Shown piece by piece: positions 7,879 through 17,086 of a DNA stretch of 64,000 nt. The translations under genes and the position numbers were made by a program. This DNA is from Bradyrhizobium sp. 132 (GTDB lineage: Bacteria; Pseudomonadota; Alphaproteobacteria; Rhizobiales; Xanthobacteraceae). The DNA is taken from NCBI RefSeq assembly GCF_023074185.1, contig NZ_JADPKY010000018.1:27450-91449 (forward strand), in the 5' to 3' direction. The notes under the pieces were generated by a model that was given only the letters and a program-made list of their open reading frames with translations, had not been told where the DNA came from and made no database searches. Each line of letters opens with the position of its first letter. The first letter of the stretch is position 1.

Positions 7879-7909
7879 TGTATATACAAACGTAATCGTC
7901 GGATGTCAA
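7879..7909 (-). promoter_or_regulatory. brnTA promoter with overlapping palindrome
   Basis: On the minus strand TTGACA (7904-7909) and TATATA (7881-7886) are separated by exactly 17 bases, a textbook sigma-70 promoter facing brnT. The -10 element lies inside a perfect 10-base palindrome, TGTATATACA (7879-7888), a plausible site for autorepression by BrnA. The rest of the 332-base gap up to dnaG (7793-8124) shows nothing else I can identify. Confidence 0.6.
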
Positions 7910-8124
7910 CGATTTCGGATTCCACTGGAAAAGCCAAAATCTGTTTGCTCGTCGAGAGCAGTCTAGGGTTCCGGGTGGGCATTCCTTTGCGTGAGAGATT
8001 TTCTGCCCTGTGCATAGGTCGAATAACCTGCATAACCCGGAGAAACCTGACTTCTAGCCCTGTCGCACCTATATCCCTGATCCTTCACCCTGACTCATGC
8101 TGATTCGCGCTAGACCCAGAGCCC

Positions 8125-10167
8125 ATGCGCTTCACGCCCCAATTCCTCGACGAGCTGCGTGCCCGGCTTTCGGTCTCCGAAGTCGTGGGCAAGCGCGTCA
8201 AGCTGAAGAAGGCGGGGCGGGAGTGGAAGGGGTTGTCGCCGTTCCAGCAGGAGAAGTCGCCGTCGTTTTTCGTCAACGACCAGAAGGGTTTTTACCACGA
8301 CTTCTCCTCCGGCAAGCACGGCGACATCATCAGCTTCGTGATGGAGACCGACGGCCTGCCGTTTGCCGAGGCCGTGGAGCGGCTCGCCAACATGGCGGGC
8401 CTGCCGCTGCCGGCGGTGACGCCCGATGCTGCCAGGCACGAGCAGCGGCGGAAGTCGCTGCATGACGTGATGGATCTCGCGGCAAAGTTCTATGCCGAGA
8501 CGCTGGCCTCACGTGTCGGCGCCAAGGGGCGCGGCTATCTCGCCGACCGTGCGATCTCGCCCGCGACGCAATTGCAGTTTCGGCTGGGCTATGCGTCACC
8601 CGATCGCTTTGCGCTGAAGGAGCATCTCGGCAAGCTCGGCGTCTCCGTCGACGACATGGTCGAGGCAGGCATGCTGGTGGCCGGTGAAGACATCCCGGTG
8701 CCCTATGACCGCTTCCGCGATCGCGTGATGTTTCCGATCACGGATCTGCGCGGCCGCGTCATCGCCTTCGGCGGGCGCGCGCTGGAGAAGGACATTCCGG
8801 CCAAATACCTGAACTCGCCGGAGACGCCGCTCTTCCACAAGGGCGACAATCTCTACAACCACCAGACGGCGCGCAAAGCCACCCATGACGGCAGCGCCCT
8901 GGTCGTGGTCGAAGGCTATGTCGACGTCATCGCCATGGTTACTGCGGGCTTTGCCGGCAGCGTGGCGCCGCTCGGCACCGCGCTCACGGAAAACCAGCTC
9001 GCGCTGCTCTGGAAAATGGCGGACGAGCCGATCCTCTGCTTCGACGGCGACCGCGCCGGCCAGAAGGCGGCTTATCGTGCGGCGGATCTTGCCTTGCCAT
9101 TCCTCGCACCGGGCAAGAGCCTGCGGTTCGCGCTGCTGCCGGAAGGGCAGGACCCCGACGATCTCGTGCGCTCCGGCGGCCGCGGCGCCATCGAGGAGGT
9201 GATCGCGGCGGCGCGTCCGCTCGCCGAGATGATCTGGTCGCGCGAGCTCGAAGGCGGCAATTTCGCAACGCCCGAGCGCCGCGCCGCGCTGGAAGCGCGC
9301 ATCAAGGATCTCTCCAACGGCATCCGCGACGAGGTGGTGCGACGCTATTATCGGCAGGATCTTGCCGAGCGGCTCCAGCGCGCCTTTGCCCCCGACGGCG
9401 GACGCGGCGGCTTTGGCGGCCGTGGCAATTTCCGCCCCGGCCCCGGCGGTCGCCAGTTCCAGCCCCGCGGTGGCGGAAGCGCGAATCGATTCGGCGGCCA
9501 GGGATTTGGTGGCCAAGGACTTGGCGGCCAAGGATTTGGTGGAGGCCGCCGAGGCCCGCCCGGTCCCATCCAGCTGCCCTCCGGGCCCTACCAGGCGGCG
9601 AGCGCCCAGCTGGCGGCAAGCCCGATCATGCGCAGCCAGCGCAGCGCCATCTCGCGCCGGGAAGCCCTGATCCTGCAGAGCCTGATCAACCACCCCTGGC
9701 TGCTGCACGACCATCTCGAAGAGGTCGCGGCCCTGGAATTCGCCCATCCCGAGGCCCATAAGCTCAGGGCCGGCATCATCGCCGCCTTTGCCAACGACCA
9801 TCACCACTCGCCGGACCCCGGCGAGCAGGCCGAAAAGATGCGCGGCGACCTCGAGAAGGGCGGATTTTCGCAGGTTATTCAAAAGGTTGATGGCAGCATC
9901 ACGACCGCGGCGGTGTGGGGCGCCCGCGAGGGCGCCGCACGGGACGACGTTCTCTCCACCTGGCATCAGCTGGTTGCCTTGCATCGGCAGTGGCATTCAC
10001 TACTTAGAGAGCTGAAAGACGCCGAGCTGGCCTTGGGAGAGGATTCCAGCGAGGCCAGTATGGCGTGGCTGCGTGACGTCAAGGCTCGGATAGGCGAAGT
10101 CGACGGCACCGAAGCCCTGATCGAGGGTTTTGGCGAGCTGTCGGGCCGGTTCCAGAAGAGCGTGTGA
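8125..10167 (+). CDS. dnaG: DNA primase DnaG (zinc ligands missing)
   Basis: A 680-residue primase that makes RNA primers for replication. The Toprim core is intact: EGYVDV (Glu263) and DGDRAG (Asp307, Asp309). The N-terminal CHC2 domain keeps its shape and spacing, but all four zinc ligands are replaced: Ser38, Gln41, Asp59 and Ser62 stand where Cys, His, Cys and Cys are expected. A Gly/Arg/Gln-rich linker (about residues 427-485, with repeated FGGQG units) joins the core to the helical C-terminal DnaB-interaction domain. rpoD follows 378 bases downstream, the usual partner in the macromolecular-synthesis locus. The gene is intact and surely essential. Confidence 0.97.
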   Translation: MRFTPQFLDELRARLSVSEVVGKRVKLKKAGREWKGLSPFQQEKSPSFFVNDQKGFYHDFSSGKHGDIISFVMETDGLPFAEAVERLANMAGLPLPAVTPDAARHEQRRKSLHDVMDLAAKFYAETLASRVGAKGRGYLADRAISPATQLQFRLGYASPDRFALKEHLGKLGVSVDDMVEAGMLVAGEDIPVPYDRFRDRVMFPITDLRGRVIAFGGRALEKDIPAKYLNSPETPLFHKGDNLYNHQTARKATHDGSALVVVEGYVDVIAMVTAGFAGSVAPLGTALTENQLALLWKMADEPILCFDGDRAGQKAAYRAADLALPFLAPGKSLRFALLPEGQDPDDLVRSGGRGAIEEVIAAARPLAEMIWSRELEGGNFATPERRAALEARIKDLSNGIRDEVVRRYYRQDLAERLQRAFAPDGGRGGFGGRGNFRPGPGGRQFQPRGGGSANRFGGQGFGGQGLGGQGFGGGRRGPPGPIQLPSGPYQAASAQLAASPIMRSQRSAISRREALILQSLINHPWLLHDHLEEVAALEFAHPEAHKLRAGIIAAFANDHHHSPDPGEQAEKMRGDLEKGGFSQVIQKVDGSITTAAVWGAREGAARDDVLSTWHQLVALHRQWHSLLRELKDAELALGEDSSEASMAWLRDVKARIGEVDGTEALIEGFGELSGRFQKSV

Positions 10168-10545
10168 TGAAAGAATCATGCGGACGGCCGCGGCCGGGAC
10201 CGCTAAAAGACTCGCCAAATCCGAGGTTTGGCGGCAAAAACAGGGTTAATCGAGGCTTAACGGTCTTGTAGCACTTTGGCCACCAGGCGGCCGCAGGCAG
10301 AACAGACGCGTCAGGAATGAATCCGCGCAATTGCTGTTGGCACTACACCTGCATCCGCTGCGACAAAGAGGCTCTACGAAGCGTTAGGCAAATCCGGCGA
10401 GAGATAAGGTCGGGGGTGGCGAAAAGAGGTTCGCGCCGCCCTTTCCGTGTCGAGATCTGACGAAGCGAGAGCAGCGAGCAACAGGTTCAAGTGATTTCAC
10501 GCGGGCGCGGCGAACGTCTGTGTGAAACGCGTTTAGGAGCAATGG
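10168..10545. other. dnaG-rpoD intergenic region with a short hairpin
   Basis: A 378-base gap. It contains a perfect 7-base inverted repeat (CGCCAAA 10213-10219, TTTGGCG 10227-10233, 7-base loop) 46 bases after dnaG. No T-run follows on the plus strand, so it is not a convincing intrinsic terminator and may instead shape the 3' end of the dnaG message. The rpoD promoter must lie in the rest, but I see no unambiguous -35/-10 pair. Confidence 0.4.
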
Positions 10546-12696
<2,151 letters not shown>

Positions 12697-12742
12697 TTCA
12701 GGCGTGCCTGGACTCGATCCGGGCATCCATCCAAACGAAAAC

Positions 12743-12770
12743 GGCGGGCTGAGGCCCGCCATTTTTGTTT
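12743..12770 (+). terminator. Intrinsic terminator after rpoD
   Basis: GGCGGGC (12743-12749), a TGAG loop and GCCCGCC (12754-12760) form a 7-base GC stem followed by ATTTTTGTTT. It lies 47 bases after the rpoD stop. Confidence 0.9.
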
Positions 12771-12803
12771 GTGCCGATGCTCTAGGTGTCGCGCGAGCGG
12801 AGC

Positions 12804-13040
12804 CTATTTCTTCTTCGCCCCGACCCGCTCGAGGTTCTTGATCTCCAGCGCCGGGCGGCCGGATTTTTCGGCGATCTCGCGGTCCTGCTCCATGATGAAG
12901 GCGCGTGCGGGCTCGTCGCCGTCGAGGCCGCCCAGCAATTCGGCGGGCACGCGCCGGTTGGAGCGTTGAGAGCCGTCTTCATAGAAGACGTTGAAAAAGG
13001 CGAATTCGCCTTTGGGATTGGTTCCAGGTTTTTTGGCCAT
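12804..13040 (-). CDS. Small conserved-looking hypothetical protein
   Basis: A 78-residue, soluble, charged protein with no signal peptide. It starts MAKKPGTNPKGEFAFFNV, contains LLGGLDGDEPARAF, and ends in a basic AKKK tail. I do not recognise a named family. It converges on rpoD, whose terminator lies between the two genes. Codon usage resembles its neighbours and the length is plausible for a real gene. Confidence 0.7.
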   Translation of the reverse strand: MAKKPGTNPKGEFAFFNVFYEDGSQRSNRRVPAELLGGLDGDEPARAFIMEQDREIAEKSGRPALEIKNLERVGAKKK

Positions 13041-13624
13041 GGCGGCTTGTCGTCGATCAGGACGCCGCAGTCAAATGGTGAATTGCCCGTATTCACGCGG
13101 AGCGGGGTGCCGCGCACGGATGAATTCGTTTTGCCGGCGGGGCGCCGGGCGCCCTCTTGCCGTCTGCCGAGACCCTTCCTCAATAAACGGCGGGCCGCTA
13201 AGCCCGCCGTTTATTTTTGGTCTTCAGTGTCGCCCGGGGCTGGCGGGGCGACAACCTAGAATAGAAGGTTATAGGCTGCGCCATGCGATGGCAAGGCAAA
13301 TCAGGGCGGCGTCGATGTCGCAGCCGGCGGATCAGACATGCGTCGGATTTCGACGTTCATGAGTTCCCAAACGAACTGCTTCGATGAGCAAATGAGTTTG
13401 TTCATCTATGCGCTGCCGCAACGCAGCTAGCGTTGTGTGCACTATGTAGAAAGCGCGTTGGCCTGCGCGTCTTCCCGTCGATGCGCAGACGTGGCGAGCG
13501 CATTTCATTTGTCGCAGCCAAGATGCGATCGGGTTCTGGCGAGGTTTGCCGCTTTGACGCGAATCCGGTTCCCGGGCATGATCGCGTGCCGCTTTCGCGT
13601 TCATTCTTCAAAGGATTTTCCGGT
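13041..13624. other. Gene-free region holding an orphan terminator
   Basis: 584 bases with no convincing protein gene. The clear element is a strong plus-strand terminator at 13183-13217 with no plus-strand gene before it. The bases before the hairpin include CTTCCTC, a possible anti-Shine-Dalgarno stretch. The distal part (13260-13624) contains only short unsupported ORFs and the promoter region of the transglycosylase gene. Confidence 0.45.
13183..13217 (+). terminator. Strong intrinsic terminator without an obvious upstream gene
   Basis: TAAACGGCGGGC (13183-13194) pairs perfectly with GCCCGCCGTTTA (13201-13212) around a 6-base loop. The T-rich tail follows on the plus strand (TTTATTTTTGG). 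It would end a plus-strand transcript started between about 13041 and 13150, hence a candidate small RNA. Confidence 0.75.
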
Positions 13625-14431
13625 ATGTCGAGACCCGCTTTGGCCATCGCCTTCATTGCCTGTCTGGCCAGCGGATCGGCCCACGCCGCGCGCTGCGGCG
13701 GCGACTTCAACAGCTTTGTCGCCAGCATGACCGCGGAAGCGCAAGGCGCCGGCGTCTCGGCGGGCGTGACCAGCGCGGCGCTCAGCGGGGTGGCCCAGGA
13801 TGGCGCGGTGCTCGCCTTCGACCGGCGCCAGCGCTACACCTTCAACAAGAGTTTCGAGCAGTATGTCTCGACCCGGGTCGGCCCCGGCCGCATCAATGGC
13901 GGCAAGGCGATGTTGCAGCGCCATGCCGCGCTGCTCTCGCGCATCGAGCAGCAATTCGGCGTGCCCCGCTATATCCTGGTCGCGATCTGGGGCTTGGAAA
14001 GCGATTTCGGCAAGGGCGACATCGGCAAGCTGCCCGTGATCCGCACGCTGGCGACGCTCGCGCATGACTGCCGCCGCACGGATCTGTTTCAGGGCGAGCT
14101 GCTTGCGGCGCTGAAGATCGTGCAGCGCGGCGACCTGCCGCTGCGCGACCTGATCGGCGCCTATGCCGGCGAGATAGGCCAGACCCAATTCCTGCCGTCC
14201 TCCTACATCAAATACGGCGTCGATTTCGACGGCGACGGCCACGTCGATCTCCGCCACAGCGTCCCCGACGTGCTCGCGTCGACCGCGAACCTGCTCCACA
14301 CCAGCGGCTTCAAGATGGGCCAGCCCTACGGCGAAGGCACCGCAAATTTCGAGGCGATGCGCGAATGGAACAGGGCGGTGATCTATCGCAAGACGATCGG
14401 GTATTTTGCCGATCGGCTGGCGGGGCAGTGA
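13625..14431 (+). CDS. MltB-type lytic murein transglycosylase
   Basis: A 268-residue exported enzyme that cleaves peptidoglycan between MurNAc and GlcNAc, forming 1,6-anhydro ends. Start chosen at ATG 13625 because it gives a clean signal peptide (MSRPALAIAFIACLASGSAHA); the open frame extends further upstream without homology. The SLT_2/MltB core has the catalytic Glu125 in WGLESDFGKG, followed by IGAYAGEIGQTQFLPSSY and DFDGDGHVDLRHSVPDVLAS. The C-terminal peptidoglycan-binding domain of many relatives is absent. Free-standing gene. Confidence 0.92.
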   Translation: MSRPALAIAFIACLASGSAHAARCGGDFNSFVASMTAEAQGAGVSAGVTSAALSGVAQDGAVLAFDRRQRYTFNKSFEQYVSTRVGPGRINGGKAMLQRHAALLSRIEQQFGVPRYILVAIWGLESDFGKGDIGKLPVIRTLATLAHDCRRTDLFQGELLAALKIVQRGDLPLRDLIGAYAGEIGQTQFLPSSYIKYGVDFDGDGHVDLRHSVPDVLASTANLLHTSGFKMGQPYGEGTANFEAMREWNRAVIYRKTIGYFADRLAGQ

Positions 14432-14494
14432 GGGGCGTGATGTCTCTCCGCCTTCGCCGGGACGACGTTGAAAGTGATGCGGCGGACCACACGG

Positions 14495-15325
14495 CTAGCT
14501 CCCCTTCGCCATCCTCTCCAGCTTGCGCTGCAACGGCGCCCAGTACGTCCCCGGACGGAAGCGCTGCAACAGATCCATGAAGCGGGCGTCGTTGCCGATC
14601 AGGATACGCGGCTCGTTTCTCTCGATGCCCTTGATGATGCGCAGCGCGGCGTCCTTCGGCGTGGTCTTTGCCGCGTTCTCGAACCGCTCGATCGATTGCG
14701 ACCGACGCGCGTTGTCGGTGACGCCGACCCCGGTGCGCGAATTGCGCGCGATGGCGGTGGCGACGCCGCCGGGGTGCACGACCGACAACCTCACAGGGCT
14801 GCCCGCCATCGCAAGCTCGTGCCGCACGCTCTCGGAAAAGCCGCGCACCGCGAATTTCGCCGCGGCATAAGCCGACTGTCCCGGCGGCGCGATGATGCCG
14901 AAGATCGAGGACAGGTTGACGATGTGGGCCTCGCCCATCGTCTTCAGATGCGGCAGGAAGGCGCGCGTGCCGTGCACCACGCCCCAGAAATTGATGTCGA
15001 ACAGCCAGTCCATCTGCGCCTGGTCGATCTCCTCGAACGAGCCCATCAGCGCCACGCCGGCATTGTTGACAACGATGCCGAGCGCGGGATGCGTTGTTGC
15101 CGCCTCGCTCGCGAACCGCGCGATGTCGTCGGGCTCGCCGACGTCGACGCGGTGCAGGCTGACCTTGCATGCGGCTCCGATCTCGGCCGCGAGCGTCTTC
15201 AGCCCGGCCTCGTCGCGATCGGCGAGCGCGAGATCGCAGCCGCGCCGCGCAAGCTCGATCGCCAGCGCGCGGCCGATGCCGCTGGCCGCTCCCGTGATGG
15301 CGGCGGCGCCGCGAATCGCAGTCAT
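14495..15325 (-). CDS. Short-chain dehydrogenase/reductase (SDR)
   Basis: A 276-residue classical SDR oxidoreductase. The cofactor motif TGAASGIG is at residues 11-18, NNAG at 87-90, and the catalytic Ser140, Tyr153 and Lys157 (YAAAK) are all present. Asp36 after the second strand (ALADRDE) suggests NAD(H) preference. The extended C-terminus with RILIGNDARFMDLLQRF is typical of a rhizobial acetoin-dehydrogenase/ketoreductase-like subgroup, but the substrate cannot be given. Confidence 0.9.
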   Translation of the reverse strand: MTAIRGAAAITGAASGIGRALAIELARRGCDLALADRDEAGLKTLAAEIGAACKVSLHRVDVGEPDDIARFASEAATTHPALGIVVNNAGVALMGSFEEIDQAQMDWLFDINFWGVVHGTRAFLPHLKTMGEAHIVNLSSIFGIIAPPGQSAYAAAKFAVRGFSESVRHELAMAGSPVRLSVVHPGGVATAIARNSRTGVGVTDNARRSQSIERFENAAKTTPKDAALRIIKGIERNEPRILIGNDARFMDLLQRFRPGTYWAPLQRKLERMAKGS

Positions 15326-15456
15326 GAATCCCCAATCAAGCCCCTCGTGCGGAACTATGATTTACATTTTTTCATAATGGAACTGAACCGCATGGCTGTT
15401 CCCACCTTAACCTACGTTACTTGATAGAGACAGACAGGCAGCATTGGGAGCCGCCA

Positions 15457-15831
15457 ATGGGACAAGCAAAGCCATTTCGAGCAACCGCACTGATTGTGGA
15501 AGACGACCTCATGCAGAGGGAGATGCTCAGTCTTCTTCTCGAAGAAAGCGGCTACGACGTCATTCAATGCGAGAGCGCCGAAGCAGCCGAGCTTGTGCTC
15601 GACAAGAGCGCCGGCGCGCTCTGCTTGATGATGACCGACGTCCAGCTTGCCGGCCGCATGAACGGGGTCGAGCTCGCGCACGTCGCCAAGGACCGAAATC
15701 CGAAGCTCGACATCGTCGTCACCTCCGGCCGCCCCTTGATGCAGCCCTTGCCGAACGGCGCAAAGTTCTGGGCCAAGCCATGGGCGCCGCTGGACGTGCT
15801 CCGCGAGGCCGAGCTCGCGCAGCTGTCCTGA
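15457..15831 (+). CDS. Single-domain response regulator (CheY-like)
   Basis: A 124-residue receiver domain without an output domain. The acidic pair is in ALIVEDDL, the phosphoacceptor is Asp61 (LMMTDVQLAG), and the conserved Lys is in AKFWAKPWAP. ATG 15457 is preferred to the upstream frame start because it places the first strand correctly. No kinase is adjacent. It could serve as a phosphate relay or interact with an unlinked partner. Confidence 0.88.
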   Translation: MGQAKPFRATALIVEDDLMQREMLSLLLEESGYDVIQCESAEAAELVLDKSAGALCLMMTDVQLAGRMNGVELAHVAKDRNPKLDIVVTSGRPLMQPLPNGAKFWAKPWAPLDVLREAELAQLS

Positions 15832-15886
15832 CGGCGATCCCGCGGGCCGGCTTTCTTGCCCCGAGATGCGGTGATAAGGTCTGTGC

Positions 15887-16498
15887 ATGACCTTGTCTTT
15901 CCTGCTGACCTCGCTGATCGTGGTCGCCTCGCCCGGTACCGGCGTGCTCTACACGCTGGCCGCCGCGCTGACACGCGGCTCGCGCGCGAGCATCGCGGCC
16001 GCCTTCGGCTGCACGCTCGGAATCGTGCCGCACATGATTGCCGCGATGCTGGGGCTCGCCGCCGTGCTCCACACCAGCGCGCTCGCCTTCGCCGCGCTGA
16101 AATGGTGCGGCGTCGCCTATCTGCTCTATATGTCCTGGCAGGCGCTACGCGAGACCGGCGCGCTGGCGGTCGACGGCCAAATTCGCGAGCGTTCGGTTGG
16201 CCGTGTGATCGTGACCGGCTTCCTGATCAACATCCTCAATCCAAAGCTGTCGATCTTTTTCCTCGCCTTCCTGCCGCAGTTCATCGCGGCGGACGAGGGT
16301 CATGTGCTGGCGCAGATGCTGGAATTGAGCGGTGCCTTCATGGCGATGACGTTTGCCGTGTTCGTGGTCTACGGCCTCTGCGCAGCCTGGGTGCGCGAGC
16401 GCGTCATCTCCCGTCCGCGCGTCATGGCCTGGCTGCGGCGGAGTTTTGCCGCCGGCTTCGCCGCACTTGGGGCCAAGCTCGCGTTCGCCGAGCGGTAG
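15887..16498 (+). CDS. LysE-family amino acid exporter (second copy)
   Basis: A 203-residue inner-membrane LysE/RhtB-type exporter with about six hydrophobic segments. Hallmarks are VVASPGTGVLYTLAAALTRG near the N-terminus and INILNPKLSIFFLAFLPQF in the middle. It starts 55 bases after the response-regulator gene on the same strand. It is a distant paralogue of the exporter at 3612-4229; the substrate is unknown. Confidence 0.88.
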   Translation: MTLSFLLTSLIVVASPGTGVLYTLAAALTRGSRASIAAAFGCTLGIVPHMIAAMLGLAAVLHTSALAFAALKWCGVAYLLYMSWQALRETGALAVDGQIRERSVGRVIVTGFLINILNPKLSIFFLAFLPQFIAADEGHVLAQMLELSGAFMAMTFAVFVVYGLCAAWVRERVISRPRVMAWLRRSFAAGFAALGAKLAFAER

Positions 16499-16513
16499 TT
16501 TTCTTCACCCCAT

Positions 16514-16536
16514 AAAAAAGCGGGCCTCGCGCCCGC
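16514..16536 (-). terminator. Intrinsic terminator for the Lys-rich peptide gene
   Basis: Read on the minus strand, GCGGGC, a 5-base loop and GCCCGC (16520-16536) are followed by six T residues (16519-16514). It faces the small Lys-rich gene at 16610-16681 and ends its transcript. On the plus strand the same hairpin lacks a T-run. Confidence 0.8.
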
Positions 16537-16563
16537 CGCCTTCAATCTCTCGCCTCTGCCGAA

Positions 16564-16591
16564 GCCCGGGCGGAGCGAACTCCACCCGGGC
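16564..16591. repeat. REP-like hairpin, 12-bp stem with tetraloop
   Basis: GCCCGGGCGGAG (16564-16575) and CTCCACCCGGGC (16580-16591) pair over 12 positions (one G-T wobble) around a CGAA loop, which reads TTCG on the other strand. It lies between the Lys-rich peptide gene and its terminator. Similar palindromes with a GGAGCGAA core are, to my recollection, dispersed widely in Bradyrhizobium genomes. Confidence 0.6.
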
Positions 16592-16609
16592 AAAAAATAA
16601 GAAGCCTCG

Positions 16610-16681
16610 TTACTTCTTCTTCGCTGCCTTCTTGGCCTTCTTCTTTGTCGCCTTCTTCGCCTTCTTCGCTTTCTTAGCCAT
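16610..16681 (-). CDS. 23-residue Lys/Ala-rich micropeptide (histone H1-like composition)
   Basis: A 24-codon ORF that starts ATG GCT AAG AAA and stops at TAA. It encodes only Met, Ala, Lys and one Thr: 14 of its 23 residues are Lys, arranged in AKK-type repeats like the C-terminal tails of bacterial H1-like proteins (AlgP, HctB). It has a good ribosome-binding site (AAGAGGA, about 7 bases before the ATG) and a dedicated intrinsic terminator at 16514-16536, so it is likely a real transcription unit. It could bind DNA or RNA. Low-complexity chance translation cannot be fully excluded. Confidence 0.6.
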   Translation of the reverse strand: MAKKAKKAKKATKKKAKKAAKKK

Positions 16682-17086
16682 AGGATCCTCTTCAGGGTTA
16701 ATGGTGAAACGCGACACGAGGGATGCTCGGCGGAGGGCCAGCCTCGCAACATCCTCGACCACAAGCTCAGCAGATTCGCGCCCATATGCCCCGCGCTGTC
16801 ACATCCGTGTCATTGCGTTATCCACAGCTCAGATGCATTTCCGGGCGCTTTTGGTTCTTGAATCCGCATCGCGGCGTCGGAGCATCATCGCGGCCGACAT
16901 GCCTAACGATCCGACAACCGCGCCGGCCGTTCATGAATCCAAAACCAAAGGCATGCTTTTAAAGTTCGCAGTGAGACTCCGTTAAGCGCGACGGCCGCAT
17001 TGTTGCCCGCAAGAAAACGGGGACGGGGTCATGGACGGACGGCTGCCAGGGACGGAAGGCACGACGCAGCGCGTGCGGCACGCGCC
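16682..17086. other. Divergent intergenic region
   Basis: 405 bases between the Lys-rich peptide gene (minus) and the diguanylate cyclase gene (plus). It holds both promoters, neither of which I can place securely. One perfect DnaA-box consensus, TTATCCACA, is at 16817-16825; it is single and probably fortuitous. No further gene is supported. Confidence 0.35.

Noticed and set aside
10213..10233. Hairpin after dnaG as an intrinsic terminator
   Set aside because: The 7-bp stem is perfect but no T-run follows on the plus strand; kept only as an inverted repeat.
13433..13624. Longer N-terminus for the lytic transglycosylase
   Set aside because: Starting at 13625 gives a proper signal peptide; the extension would bury it.
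16817..16825. Perfect DnaA box TTATCCACA
   Set aside because: Single box with no cluster, no AT-rich unwinding element and no replication-origin genes around it.
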